From Ottowia oryzae (GTDB lineage Bacteria > Pseudomonadota > Gammaproteobacteria > Burkholderiales > Burkholderiaceae_C), in assembly GCF_003008535.1 (NCBI RefSeq), contig NZ_CP027666.1:372001-436000 (forward strand): DNA of 64,000 nt, given 5' to 3'. The number at the start of each line of letters is the position of its first letter. Within the stretch, counting starts at the first letter, position 1. Under the pieces are notes generated by a model. The model worked only from the letters and a program-made list of their open reading frames with translations. It did not search any database and was not told the origin of the DNA. A program made the translations under genes and the position numbers. Below, one piece after another: positions 43,390 through 51,972 of this stretch.

Positions 43390-44226
43390 TCAGTAGCTGC
43401 GGTCCGCAGGCGCCGCTGCAGCAGGGTCGGTCTTGTACTTGCCCAGCAGTTCGCGGGCCCCGCTGGCCAGCAGCATGGTGTCGGCCCCCACGGCGACGAA
43501 GCGCGCACCCGCCGCCAGCCACTTGCGCGCCTGCGCTTCGCTGGTGGCCAGAATGCCGGGCGCCTTGCCCGCCTTCAGGATGCGGGCAATGCCTTGTTCG
43601 ATGACGGCCTGCACCTCGGGGTGGGCCGCGTTGCCCGGGTAGCCCATGCTGGCGCTCAGGTCTGCCGGACCGATGAAGACCCCGTCCACGCCGGGCGTGG
43701 CGGCCATGGCGTCCAGGTGGGCCATGGCGGTGACGGTTTCGGCCTGCACCAGCACGCAGACCTGCTCGTTCGCCTCGTGCACGTACTGGGTGTGGGTCTG
43801 CCAGCGCGACGCGCGCGACAGCGCACTGCCCATGCCGCGCACACCGGCCGGTGCGTAGCGGCACGCGGCCACCACCTGCGCGGCCTGCTCGGGCGTGTCG
43901 ACCATGGGCACCAGCAGCGTCTGCGCGCCGATGTCCAGGTACTGCTTGATGATGGCGGTGCCCGCCTCGCCCGTGCCCAGCGGCACGCGCACCACGGGGT
44001 GGGATCGCGCGTCGCCCAGCGCCAGCTGCGCGCTGGCCACCGCCTGCAGCTGCCCCAGCACGCTGCGCACGTCGTTGGGGGCGTGTTCGCCGTCGATCAG
44101 CAGCCAGTCGTAGCCCACGCCGGCCAGCAGCTCGGTGCTGTACGGGCTGGCCAGCGCGGCCCACAGGCCGATCTGGGTGCGGCCATCGGCCATGGCTTGC
44201 TTGAAGGTGTTGTGCGGGGTTTTCAT
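43390..44226 (-). CDS. hpaI: 4-hydroxy-2-oxoheptanedioate aldolase
   Basis: 278 residues from MKTPHNTFKQAMADG. Class II pyruvate aldolase of the HpcH/HpaI fold: IGLWAALASPYSTELLAG, WLLIDGEHAPND (general base His), VLVQAETVTA (metal Glu), GVFIGPADLSASMG (metal Asp). Cleaves 4-hydroxy-2-oxoheptanedioate into pyruvate and succinic semialdehyde, last step of the homoprotocatechuate pathway. 13 bp after hpaH. Confidence 0.95.
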   Translation of the reverse strand: MKTPHNTFKQAMADGRTQIGLWAALASPYSTELLAGVGYDWLLIDGEHAPNDVRSVLGQLQAVASAQLALGDARSHPVVRVPLGTGEAGTAIIKQYLDIGAQTLLVPMVDTPEQAAQVVAACRYAPAGVRGMGSALSRASRWQTHTQYVHEANEQVCVLVQAETVTAMAHLDAMAATPGVDGVFIGPADLSASMGYPGNAAHPEVQAVIEQGIARILKAGKAPGILATSEAQARKWLAAGARFVAVGADTMLLASGARELLGKYKTDPAAAAPADRSY

Positions 44227-44239
44227 GGTGAACGCAGCG

Positions 44240-45055
44240 TCAGGTGAATCGGAAAGCCAGGCAGCCCAGCGGCCCATAGTCTGCCTCGAACTCATCGCCC
44301 GCCTTGGCCGCCACGGGCCGCGTGAAGGAGCCCGCCAGCACGATCTGCCCTGCCTTGAGCGATTCGCCCCAGGGGGCGAGCTTGTTGGCCAGCCAGGCGA
44401 TGCCGATGGCCGGGTCGCCCTGCACGCCGGCGGCCAGGCCCGTTTCTTCCACCATGCCGTTCTGCCGCAGGATGGCGCCAACCCAGGGGCGGTTGGTGCT
44501 GCGCGCATCGGCGCGGCCCGCGCCCACGACGATGCCCGCGTTGGCCGCGTTGTCGCTGATGGTGTCGAACACCTTGCGCATGAGCTTGGTGTGGCGGTCG
44601 AACTGTTCGACGCGCGCGTCGATGATCTCGATGGCGGGGGTGACGTAGTCGGTAGCTGCCAGCACTTGCTCTACGCCCACGTCGGGCCCTTTCAGGTCGG
44701 CCTTCAGCACGAAGGCCAGCTCCACCTCCACCCGCGGGGCGATGAAGCGGCTGGCCGGAATGCTCAGCACCTGGCCCGGCGCGCACGTGAACAGCATGCT
44801 GTCGAGCAGGGTGCCGTAGTCCGGCTCGTCGATCTGGCTGCTGATCTGCATGGCGCGGCTGGTCAGGCCGATCTTGTGGCCGATGATTTGCCGCCCCTCA
44901 GCCAACTGGCGCGCCACCCAGGCGCGGCTGACGCGGTAGCCGTCTTGCACCGTCATGCCGGGAAAGCGCTTGGAGAAATGCTCCACCTGCACGCGGGTGG
45001 CTTCGCTGGTGTGCAGCTCATCGGCAAGCTGCTGGATCTGGTCGTCGGTGAGCAT
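44240..45055 (-). CDS. hpaH: 2-oxo-hept-4-ene-1,7-dioate hydratase
   Basis: 271 residues, MhpD/HpaH family. GHKIGLTSRAMQ, EPDYGTLLDSML, PRVEVELAFVLKADL (metal-binding Glu pair), AIEIIDARVEQFDRHT and ANKLAPWGESLKAG are signature blocks. Hydrates 2-oxohept-4-ene-1,7-dioate to 4-hydroxy-2-oxoheptanedioate. Two bases separate it from hpaF, so cotranscribed. Confidence 0.95.
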   Translation of the reverse strand: MLTDDQIQQLADELHTSEATRVQVEHFSKRFPGMTVQDGYRVSRAWVARQLAEGRQIIGHKIGLTSRAMQISSQIDEPDYGTLLDSMLFTCAPGQVLSIPASRFIAPRVEVELAFVLKADLKGPDVGVEQVLAATDYVTPAIEIIDARVEQFDRHTKLMRKVFDTISDNAANAGIVVGAGRADARSTNRPWVGAILRQNGMVEETGLAAGVQGDPAIGIAWLANKLAPWGESLKAGQIVLAGSFTRPVAAKAGDEFEADYGPLGCLAFRFT

Positions 45056-45057
45056 GG

Positions 45058-45516
45058 TCAGGTCTTTTTAAACAAGGGATGCAGGGTGCTGTGCTTGCCA
45101 TCGAACACCTCTGCGCCCACGTCCACCTGCACGGTCAGGCCGATGTGGCGCGTGGCCATCACAGGCTCCAATCGGGCTTTTGCGCAGGCCAGCAGTGCGC
45201 CGCCAGCTCTGTTTTGTGTAGCATCGCTGCGCCCGCCGCCCATGCGCAGGTTCAAGTACATGAAGCCGTACTCGCCCGGGTCGTCGGTGGATACGCCTGT
45301 CTTTCCCGCGCCCGCCGCGCGCCCGGCCGCACCGCCGTCGCCCACGGCAAAGTGCGGCGCGGGGTAGGCCAGCACGCGCGTGCCACCGGGCGGAAAGACG
45401 GGCTGGCCGCCCTCTTCGCGCACGCTGAGCATGGTGTCGGCCAGCTCGCGGCACAGCGCGGGCATGTCGACCACGGCGTCGAGGTTGGCGGTGTACAGGA
45501 TGACGAGGTGCGGCAT
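45058..45516 (-). CDS. hpaF: 5-carboxymethyl-2-hydroxymuconate isomerase (enlarged)
   Basis: 152 residues against about 126 for HpaF/HpcD. Pro2 (MPHLVILYTANL), the catalytic amine of this tautomerase fold, is present, as are VFPPGGTRVLAYPAPHFAVG and FMYLNLRMGGGRSDATQNRA. Two additions explain the size: an Ala/Gly stretch (AAGRAAGAGKTGVSTDD) and a segment around 45190-45235 resembling the dispersed repeat (DATQNRAGGALLAC). Isomerises 5-carboxymethyl-2-hydroxymuconate. Six bases after hpaD. Confidence 0.87.
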   Translation of the reverse strand: MPHLVILYTANLDAVVDMPALCRELADTMLSVREEGGQPVFPPGGTRVLAYPAPHFAVGDGGAAGRAAGAGKTGVSTDDPGEYGFMYLNLRMGGGRSDATQNRAGGALLACAKARLEPVMATRHIGLTVQVDVGAEVFDGKHSTLHPLFKKT

Positions 45517-45522
45517 GGCGGG

Positions 45523-46446
45523 TCAGAGTCGTGGAAAGGCCTTGAAAGCCTGGGCGCGCGAAGCCTCGGGCGGCGGCACGGCGCTGCCGTCTTGCGGCGT
45601 AACGGGAAAGATGGCGTTGATCTGCCCCGTGCCCGACGCGCCAAAGTACGGCGTGACCACCTCCACCCGCCCGTCGTAGGCCGACCAGCCCAAAGCGCCC
45701 AGCAGCATGGCGGTGTCGTGCATGAAGCCCTCTCCGTGGCCCTTGCTGGCGTACTCGGGCAGCATGGCGCAGAAGTCGGCCCATTCGCCGTTTTGCCACA
45801 TGCGCACCACCTCGTGGTCGAGCCGCTCAAGCAGCGGGCTCCAGACCTTGAAGGCGAATTCGGGCGCCAGCCCGTTCTGCGCAAAGCGGTGCGACAGCGA
45901 GCCGCTGGCCAGGAAGGCCACGGTGCCGTCGTAGTGCTTTTCCACCGCCTCGCGCATGGCCCAGCCCAATCGAGCGCTATCGTTCAGATAGTGGCTGGTG
46001 CACAGCGCCGATACGCAGATGGCCTTGAAGTGCTGGTCGGCATTCATGTAGCGCATCGGCACCAGGGTGCCGTATTCGGGGCCCAGCGTGGTGCTGTCGT
46101 GCGCCAGGGTTTCCACGCCGTGTTCGTTGCAGACCTTGGCCAGCAGGCGCCCCAGCTCGGGGTTGCTGGGGCAGGCGTACGGCAGGTTGCTGATGAAGTG
46201 CGGCAGCTCGTTGCTGGTGTAGGTGCCCTGCCAGTGGGGCGCGCAGTTCAGGTGGTAGCCCGCGTTGACGAGCCAGTGCGTATCGAACACGACGATGGTG
46301 TCCACCCCCAGCTCGCGGCAGCGGCGGCCGATCTCGCGGTGGCCATCGATGGCGTCCTGCCGCGTGCCCTGGCGCGGGCCGGGCAACTCGCTCAGGTACA
46401 TGCTGGGCACGTGGGTGATCTTGGCGGCAAGGGCGAGGGTTCCCAT
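45523..46446 (-). CDS. hpaD: 3,4-dihydroxyphenylacetate 2,3-dioxygenase
   Basis: 307 residues, class III (LigB-type) extradiol dioxygenase. Metal and acid-base residues fall in KITHVPSMYLSE, VVFDTHWLVNAGYH, and FLASGSLSHRFAQ; MHDTAMLLGALGW is near the C-terminus. Opens the homoprotocatechuate ring with O2 and Fe2+/Mn2+ to 5-carboxymethyl-2-hydroxymuconic semialdehyde. GAGGAGAAGC gives a good ribosome site. Confidence 0.95.
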   Translation of the reverse strand: MGTLALAAKITHVPSMYLSELPGPRQGTRQDAIDGHREIGRRCRELGVDTIVVFDTHWLVNAGYHLNCAPHWQGTYTSNELPHFISNLPYACPSNPELGRLLAKVCNEHGVETLAHDSTTLGPEYGTLVPMRYMNADQHFKAICVSALCTSHYLNDSARLGWAMREAVEKHYDGTVAFLASGSLSHRFAQNGLAPEFAFKVWSPLLERLDHEVVRMWQNGEWADFCAMLPEYASKGHGEGFMHDTAMLLGALGWSAYDGRVEVVTPYFGASGTGQINAIFPVTPQDGSAVPPPEASRAQAFKAFPRL

Positions 46447-46467
46447 GGTGCTTCTCCTCTGGCGCGC

Positions 46468-47454
46468 TCACGCTTGCGAAGTGATGCCCGCTTTGCGAAT
46501 CACGTCGGCGTACCGGTCGATTTCGCTGCGGATGAAAGTGGTGAACTCGGCGGGCGTGCCGGATTTGTCGGCGATGCCGCCGGTGCGAAACGCCTCGACC
46601 ACCGTGGGCTGGCGCAGGGCCTTGTTCACCGCCTGGTTCAGGCGCTGCACCACCGCGTCGGGTACGGCGGCGGGCGCCAGCAGGCCGTTCCATGAATTGG
46701 ATTCGACCTTGGCGCCTTGTTCGGCCAGCGTGGGAATGTCTGGCGCGTACACCGACCGCTTGGCCGTGGCCATGCCCAGCGCCACCAGCTTGCCCTGCTG
46801 GATGTGGCTGCGAAATTCCGGCCAGTTGCCGAACATCATGCTGACCTGGCCGCCCAGCAGATCCGCCAGCGCAGGCGCCTGGCCCTTGTAGGGCACATGC
46901 ACGATGTTGGGCGTGTTCAGCGCCAGCTTCAGCGTTTCACCGGCCAGGTGGGCCGAGGTGCCCTGCCCGAACGACGCGTAGCTGAGCGGCTTGCCCGCCT
47001 TGGCCTGCGCGACGATGTCGGCCACGCTTTTCAGGCCATTGCCGGGGTGCGCGGCCAGCACGTGTTCGGACATGCCCATCAGCGCGACGGGCCGCAGGTC
47101 TTTCAGCGTGTCGTAGGGCAGCTTTTTCAGCAGCGTGGCGTTCACGCAGAAGCTGTTGGCCACGGTGACCAGGCTGTAGCCATCCGGGGCGGACTTGGCC
47201 ACGTTGTCCACGCCGATCACGGTGCCGGCGCCGGGCTTGTTTTCTACCAGCACCGGCTGGCCGATGGCCTTGGCCAGCTCAACGCCGACCAGCCGCGTGA
47301 CGAAATCGGTCGTGCCCCCTGGCGTGAAGGGCACGACGATGCGCACCGGCCGGCTGGGCCAGTCTTGCGCCGTGGCGGTGCCCAGCCAGGGCGCCAGGCT
47401 GAGCGCGGCGCCGGCCTGCAACAGCCGGCGGCGATGGGGGTCTGGGGTTGGCAT
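46468..47454 (-). CDS. Bug-family (TctC-like) periplasmic receptor
   Basis: 328 residues. RRRLLQAGAALSLAPWLG is a twin-arginine-like or Sec signal; WPSRPVRIVVPFTPGGTTDF and KPGAGTVIGVDNVAKSAPDG are Bug signatures. Bug receptors bind carboxylates such as aromatic acids, often without linked TctAB. Placed between hpaE and hpaD, so it may capture a 4-hydroxyphenylacetate- or homoprotocatechuate-like ligand (inference). No membrane partner is in the window. Confidence 0.93.
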   Translation of the reverse strand: MPTPDPHRRRLLQAGAALSLAPWLGTATAQDWPSRPVRIVVPFTPGGTTDFVTRLVGVELAKAIGQPVLVENKPGAGTVIGVDNVAKSAPDGYSLVTVANSFCVNATLLKKLPYDTLKDLRPVALMGMSEHVLAAHPGNGLKSVADIVAQAKAGKPLSYASFGQGTSAHLAGETLKLALNTPNIVHVPYKGQAPALADLLGGQVSMMFGNWPEFRSHIQQGKLVALGMATAKRSVYAPDIPTLAEQGAKVESNSWNGLLAPAAVPDAVVQRLNQAVNKALRQPTVVEAFRTGGIADKSGTPAEFTTFIRSEIDRYADVIRKAGITSQA

Positions 47455-47514
47455 CGCTTGTCTCCTTGTCGTTATCCGGGCGCTGCCCGGTGGTCTTAGC
47501 TGCCACGCACCGGC

Positions 47515-48984
47515 TTACACGCCCCAGTGCGGTATGTGGTGGCCGCCCAGCGACACGGCCACGTTTTTCGGCTCCAGGAACACCTCGTAGCTCCAGGTGC
47601 CGCCTTCGCGCCCGGTGCCGCTGGCCTTGGTGCCACCGAAGGGCTGGCGCAAATCGCGCACGTTCTGGCTGTTGACAAAGCACATGCCCGCTTCGATGGC
47701 GGCGGCCACGCGGTGGGCTCGACCAAGGTTCTCGGTCCACACGTAGCTGGACAGGCCGTAGTCGATGTCGTTGGCCTGGCGGATCGCGTCGGCCTCGTCC
47801 TTGAACGGGATCAGGCAGGCCACGGGGCCGAAGATTTCTTCCTGCGCAATCCTCATGCGGTTGTCCACGTCGGCGAACACGGTGGGCCAGACGTAGTTGC
47901 CCTGGGCCACGTGGGCGGGCAATTCGGGTGCGTAGCTGGGCCGGTCCAGCCCGCCGCACAGCAGCGTGGCGCCTTCCTTCGGCCCCAGCTCGATGTAGCT
48001 GCGCACCTTGGCCAGGTGGCCTTGGCTGATCATCGGGCCGATGAGGGTCCGCTCGTCCTGCGGGTCGCCCACGGTGATGCGCTTGGCGCGCTCCGCAAAC
48101 TTCGCCGCGAAGTCGGCGTAGATGCTCTGTTGCACCAGAATGCGGCTGCCCGCGGTGCAGCGTTCGCCGTTGTTGCTGAAGATCATGAACACGGCGGCGT
48201 CCAGCGCGCGGTCGAGGTCGGCGTCTTCAAAGACCACGAAGGGGCTTTTGCCGCCCAGCTCCATGCTGAATTTTTTCAACCCAGCCGTGCGCACGATGCG
48301 GTTGCCGGTGGCGGTGCTGCCGGTGAAGCTGATGGCGCGCACGTCGGGATGCGCGCACAGCGGCTCGCCCACCTCCTTGCCGTAGCCGTGCACCACGTTC
48401 AGCACGCCGGGCGGGATGCCGGCTTGCAGCGCCAGCTCGCCCAGGCGCGCCGCCGTGAGGGGGCTGAGCTCGCTCATCTTCAACACCGCCGTGTTGCCGA
48501 AGGCCAGGCAGGGGGCCACCTTCCACGTGGCGGTCATGAAGGGCACGTTCCACGGGCTGATGAGGGCGCACACGCCTACGGGCGCGAACAGCGTGTAGTT
48601 CAGGTGCGTCGGCGTGGGGTAGGTGTGGCCGTCCACCCGCGTGCACATCTCGGCGAAATAGCTGAAGTTGTCGGCCGCGCGCGGCACCAGCTGCTTGCCC
48701 GTCTGACTGATGGTTTGCCCGGTGTCGTCGGTCTCGGTCTTGGCCAGTTCAGGCACATGTTGGGCGATGAGTTCGCCGAGGGCACGCACTTTCTTGGCGC
48801 GCTCGGTGGCAGGCAGGCCGGCCCAGGCAGGAAAGGCGTCTTTGGCGGCGGCCACGGCAGCGTTGACCTGGTCTGCGCCACCGGCGGCCACCTCGGCGAG
48901 CACCGCCTGCGTGGCGGGGTTCACGGTTTCGAAGTAGGTGTCGCCAGCGACCGGCTTGCCGTTGATGAGGTGATCAATTTTCAT
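47515..48984 (-). CDS. hpaE: 5-carboxymethyl-2-hydroxymuconate semialdehyde dehydrogenase
   Basis: 489 residues, ALDH superfamily. MELGGKSPFVVFEDAD (general base Glu), NNGERCTAGSRILV (nucleophile Cys), FTGSTATGNRIV (NAD loop), EEIFGPVACLIPF and the C-terminal FGGTKASGTGREGG. Oxidises the ring-cleavage semialdehyde to 5-carboxymethyl-2-hydroxymuconate with NAD+. Its start overlaps a short repeat copy (48981-49018) containing CATAGCTGC, which bridges to hpaG2. Confidence 0.96.
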   Translation of the reverse strand: MKIDHLINGKPVAGDTYFETVNPATQAVLAEVAAGGADQVNAAVAAAKDAFPAWAGLPATERAKKVRALGELIAQHVPELAKTETDDTGQTISQTGKQLVPRAADNFSYFAEMCTRVDGHTYPTPTHLNYTLFAPVGVCALISPWNVPFMTATWKVAPCLAFGNTAVLKMSELSPLTAARLGELALQAGIPPGVLNVVHGYGKEVGEPLCAHPDVRAISFTGSTATGNRIVRTAGLKKFSMELGGKSPFVVFEDADLDRALDAAVFMIFSNNGERCTAGSRILVQQSIYADFAAKFAERAKRITVGDPQDERTLIGPMISQGHLAKVRSYIELGPKEGATLLCGGLDRPSYAPELPAHVAQGNYVWPTVFADVDNRMRIAQEEIFGPVACLIPFKDEADAIRQANDIDYGLSSYVWTENLGRAHRVAAAIEAGMCFVNSQNVRDLRQPFGGTKASGTGREGGTWSYEVFLEPKNVAVSLGGHHIPHWGV

Positions 48985-49018
48985 AGCTGCTTGCGCTTAT
49001 GGGGCGGGCGCTGGCGCC
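48981..49018 (-). repeat. Dispersed repeat, short copy
   Basis: TTTTCATAGCTGCTTGCGCT followed by a GGCGCTGGCGCC end; it spans the hpaG2 tail and the hpaE start. Confidence 0.7.
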
Positions 49019-49806
49019 CTGTTGGGTTCAGAAACCATGGTGGTCTGCAGCTCGCCAATGCCTTGCACGCTGCACACCACTTCGGCGCCCACGGGGCAGT
49101 CCACCACGCCGTCGGGCGTGCCGGTCAGGATCACATCGCCGGGGTACAGCGTCATGAAGCTGCTGAAGTATTCGATCAGCGTGGGCACGTCGAAGACCAT
49201 GTCGGCGGTGCTGCCCTGCTGGGTGACCTGGCCATTGACGGTGGTTTGCAGCTTCAGGGCCATGGGCCCGCCGCTGAGTTGGTGCACGTCGGCCGCGTCC
49301 ACCAGCCAGGGGCCGATGGGCGTGCAGGTGTCGCGGTTCTTCACGCGCAGGTTGGGGCGGTACCAGTTCTCCAGGTAGTCGCGGATGGCGAAGTCGTTGG
49401 CGACGGTGTAGCCGCGCACAAAGTCGTAGGCGTCGGCCTTTCTCACGCGCCGGGCTTCGCGGCCGATGACCACGGCCAGCTCGCATTCGTAGTGCATGTT
49501 CTTCACGCCCGCCGGGCGCACGGTGCGTGCGCGGTGGCCGATGAGCGATGCGGCACCCTTGGCAAAGGCCAGAGGTTCTTCGGGCGGCTTGAAGGCCAGC
49601 TCTTTGGCGTGATCGGCGTAGTTCAGGCCCAGCGCCAGCACGGTGCGCGGACGGTGCGGCGGCGTGGGCGCCAGCGGGGGCAGCCAGACAACGTCGTCAA
49701 ACCCGACGCGCTGGCCGCGGAACGCGGGGGTAAGCAGCTCCAGCTGGCCATCGCTTTCGATCGCGTCATGCAGGGCCCCAGCCCAGGCGATGCGGGCGTG
49801 CTTCAT
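48997..49806 (-). CDS. hpaG2: HpaG2: FAH-fold decarboxylase/isomerase subunit
   Basis: 269 residues. LALGLNYADHAKEL, VKNMHYECELAVVIG (metal Glu residues), VRGYTVANDFAIRDYLENW and GDVILTGTPDGV are FAH-fold motifs. The C-terminal half of HpaG decarboxylates 5-oxopent-3-ene-1,2,5-tricarboxylate; in E. coli the halves are fused, here they are separate genes. Overlaps hpaG1 by 4 bp. The C-terminal APAPAP is encoded by a repeat end. Confidence 0.93.
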   Translation of the reverse strand: MKHARIAWAGALHDAIESDGQLELLTPAFRGQRVGFDDVVWLPPLAPTPPHRPRTVLALGLNYADHAKELAFKPPEEPLAFAKGAASLIGHRARTVRPAGVKNMHYECELAVVIGREARRVRKADAYDFVRGYTVANDFAIRDYLENWYRPNLRVKNRDTCTPIGPWLVDAADVHQLSGGPMALKLQTTVNGQVTQQGSTADMVFDVPTLIEYFSSFMTLYPGDVILTGTPDGVVDCPVGAEVVCSVQGIGELQTTMVSEPNRAPAPAP

Positions 49807-50555
49807 GGGGCACCACCTTCTTCATCGGCCTGGGCGACAAGGCTGTGTGACAGCGTGGGAAAACCTGGGGCGCGTATTTCGACATGGTCACCCGGCTGCG
49901 CCAATGGGCGGCTGCCGTCGGCCAGGCAGTCGGTGCCCAGCAGCAGCACGTCGCCGGGCTGCAAAGTCATGAAGCTGCTGACATCGGCCAGCAGCGTGGC
50001 GGCGTCGCGCACCAGCGTGGCGAGGTCGAGCGTTTGAACCAGCGTGCCGTTCAGCCACGCTTCGATGCGCAGGGTCGCCAGATCGACCTGGGTCGCACGC
50101 ACCGGCTGCGTGCCGCACACCAGAAAGCCGTCGCGGTTGCGGTAGCGGATGGCGGGGCGGTAGTAGCTTTCATGCGGCAGGCAAAGGTCGTTCATCAGCA
50201 CGCAGGCCGACACGGTCACGCCACCGATAACTCTGTTTTTTATAGCTGCCGGCGCTTGTCCATCCTGCGCTGCAGGGCTGTTTGGCTCATATTCACCGAT
50301 GACCAGACCCAGCGTGGGCCCCAGCCAGACCGGCGCGGGCACGGGCACCGCGGCACCGCCCAGCGCGAAGGTGTTGGCGGTCTTGACGTACAGCACCGGA
50401 GCCTGCGGCGCGGCCAGGTACGGCGGCTGGGTCATCCGGGGCGCCCACAGGTCGCGCTCGCGCTGGAAGTTCAGCAGCGTGCCGTAGACGGTGCCGCACG
50501 GCAGCCACGCGGCGGCGGGCGCAGGCGCGGGGGCGCGCGTGGCCAGCGCGTTCAT
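49803..50555 (-). CDS. hpaG1: HpaG1: FAH-fold isomerase/decarboxylase subunit
   Basis: 250 residues from MNALATRAPAPAPAAAWLPC. FAH-like core: GTVYGTLLNFQRERDLWAP, PVWLGPTLGLVIGEYE, VSACVLMNDLCLPHESYYRP and SSFMTLQPGDVLLLGTDC. Between about residues 91 and 112, PNSPAAQDGQAPAAIKNRVI is the translation of an inserted dispersed repeat (50229-50285). Partner of HpaG2, with 4-bp overlaps to hpaR and hpaG2, so the three genes are translationally coupled. Confidence 0.88.
   Translation of the reverse strand: MNALATRAPAPAPAAAWLPCGTVYGTLLNFQRERDLWAPRMTQPPYLAAPQAPVLYVKTANTFALGGAAVPVPAPVWLGPTLGLVIGEYEPNSPAAQDGQAPAAIKNRVIGGVTVSACVLMNDLCLPHESYYRPAIRYRNRDGFLVCGTQPVRATQVDLATLRIEAWLNGTLVQTLDLATLVRDAATLLADVSSFMTLQPGDVLLLGTDCLADGSRPLAQPGDHVEIRAPGFPTLSHSLVAQADEEGGAP
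50229..50285 (-). repeat. Dispersed repeat inside hpaG1
   Basis: TTTTTTATAGCTGCCGGCGC, then TTGTCCATCCTGCGCTGCAG. A near full-length member kept in frame with the gene. Confidence 0.85.
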
Positions 50556-51070
50556 GCGACCGACCCGGTCAAGGGGTTGGCGGCGCTGGCCAGACTGGTC
50601 ATGTCCTCGGTCTCCTGTTCTTCGTCGCTGCCCTGCAGCGCAATCAGTTCGTCGAGCAGGGCGTACAGCTGCGTCAGGCGCTGGGGGCCGATGTGCGCCT
50701 CCAGCTCGCCGTACTGCGCCTCGATGGCCTGACGCAGCGAGGCGGCCAGCGCCGCCCCCGCTGGCGTAGCGCGCACCACGCTGCGGCGTGCGTCCTCGGC
50801 GCTGCGTTCGCGCTGCACGAGGCCCGCCGCTTCCATGCGCACCAACATGCCGGTGAGGCTGGGGCCCAGCAAATGAGCCTCGCGCGCCAGCGTGCCGGTA
50901 TCCAGCCCTGCCGCGTGCGCCGGCTCGGCCAGCACGCGCAACACGCGCCATTGCTGGTCGGACAGGCCGTGCGCGCGCAGTGCGGGGCGCCGGTTCTGCA
51001 TCAGCGCCTCGCGCGCCTTCAGCAGCAGAAGCGGCAGGTTGCGGTGGGTGAATGCCTGATCGCGAGCCAT
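50552..51070 (-). CDS. hpaR: MarR-family regulator of homoprotocatechuate degradation
   Basis: 172 residues. Winged HTH: LSDQQWRVLRVLAEPAHAAG, LDTGTLAREAHLLGPSLTGM and LVRMEAAGLVQRERSAEDAR with RRSVV. N-terminal TFTHRNLPLLLLKAREALM-type start fits HpaR (here AFTHRNLPLLLLKAREALM). First gene of the hpa unit, so likely autoregulated; a palindromic AT-rich operator lies two bases before its ATG. Inducer presumably 4-hydroxyphenylacetate or homoprotocatechuate, as in E. coli. Confidence 0.94.
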   Translation of the reverse strand: MARDQAFTHRNLPLLLLKAREALMQNRRPALRAHGLSDQQWRVLRVLAEPAHAAGLDTGTLAREAHLLGPSLTGMLVRMEAAGLVQRERSAEDARRSVVRATPAGAALAASLRQAIEAQYGELEAHIGPQRLTQLYALLDELIALQGSDEEQETEDMTSLASAANPLTGSVA

Positions 51071-51072
51071 TT

Positions 51073-51088
51073 ATTTAATGTATTAAAT
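51073..51088. promoter_or_regulatory. Probable HpaR operator
   Basis: ATTTAATGTATTAAAT: 7-bp perfect arms around GT, immediately before hpaR. It stands out in GC-rich DNA and overlaps the likely promoter of the hpa unit and possibly the divergent aldolase gene. Confidence 0.75.
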
Positions 51089-51252
51089 ATCTGGGTTCGA
51101 CGCAAGCCCACTTGAGGCGGCTTGTCAGCGGCAGGGCAGCGACCGCCGCGAGGCTGACCGGCGCTGATGCAAGCGCGGCGGACGCGCTACGCTCGCGCTG
51201 TGCCATCGCGCATGGCGCCCCGAAGAACTCCAGCACCCCACAGGAACCCCGC

Positions 51253-51972
51253 ATGACCCCGCTCGATTTCGATTCCGCCGAGGTGCGCCAGCTGCGCGCC
51301 GACCTGGCCCTGGCGCTGCGCGCCGCCGCGCACCACGGTCTGGCCGAGGGCGTGTGCAACCATTTCAGCGTGGAGCTGCCCGACGGCAGCGGGCGCTTTT
51401 TGCTCAACCCCAGGGGCCTGATGTGGGCCGAGGTGCAGCCGGACGACGTGGTGATGGTCGATACCGAAGGCCAGCGGCTGGCCGGTCGCCATGCGGTGGA
51501 GCCCACGGCCATGTTCATCCATGCCGCCATTCACCGCCTGTGCCGCCAGGCCTGCGTGCTGCACACGCACATGCCCTACGCCACCGCGCTGACGTTGACG
51601 GCCGACCGCGCGCTGGACACCACGCTGTCGCAAAACGCGATGCGCTTTCATGGCCGCACGGCGGTGGACGCCCACTACAGCGGCCTGGCGCTGGACGCGC
51701 GCGAGGGCGAGCGCATCGCCGCCGCCATGGGCGATGCGGACATCGGCTTTCTGGGCAACCACGGCGTGGTGGTGTGCGGCGCCCGCATCGACCACGCGTA
51801 CGACGACCTTTACTACCTGGAGCGCGCCTGCGAGGCGCAGGTGCTGGCCCAATCCACCGGGCGCCCGCTGGCGCCCGTGGCGGCCGATCTGGCGGCGCGC
51901 GTGTGCGCGCAAACGCTGGGCGAGCGCCTGCAGTCCGAGCTGTTCTTTGAAGCGCTGCGCCGCAAGCTTTGA
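51253..51972 (+). CDS. Class II aldolase/adducin family protein
   Basis: 239 residues from MTPLDFDSAEVRQLRAD. ANHFSVELPD-type opening (CNHFSVELPDGSGRFLLNP), Zn ligands in VLHTHMPYATALT and LGNHGVVVCG. Divergent from hpaR. Related to the class II aldolase at 42105 but only distantly similar. Substrate unknown; it could act on a hydroxyacid or aromatic-pathway side product. Confidence 0.88.
   Translation: MTPLDFDSAEVRQLRADLALALRAAAHHGLAEGVCNHFSVELPDGSGRFLLNPRGLMWAEVQPDDVVMVDTEGQRLAGRHAVEPTAMFIHAAIHRLCRQACVLHTHMPYATALTLTADRALDTTLSQNAMRFHGRTAVDAHYSGLALDAREGERIAAAMGDADIGFLGNHGVVVCGARIDHAYDDLYYLERACEAQVLAQSTGRPLAPVAADLAARVCAQTLGERLQSELFFEALRRKL

Noticed and set aside
45079..46695. 538-residue open frame on the plus strand
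   Set aside because: Shadow of hpaF and hpaD, which have convincing catalytic motifs on the other strand.
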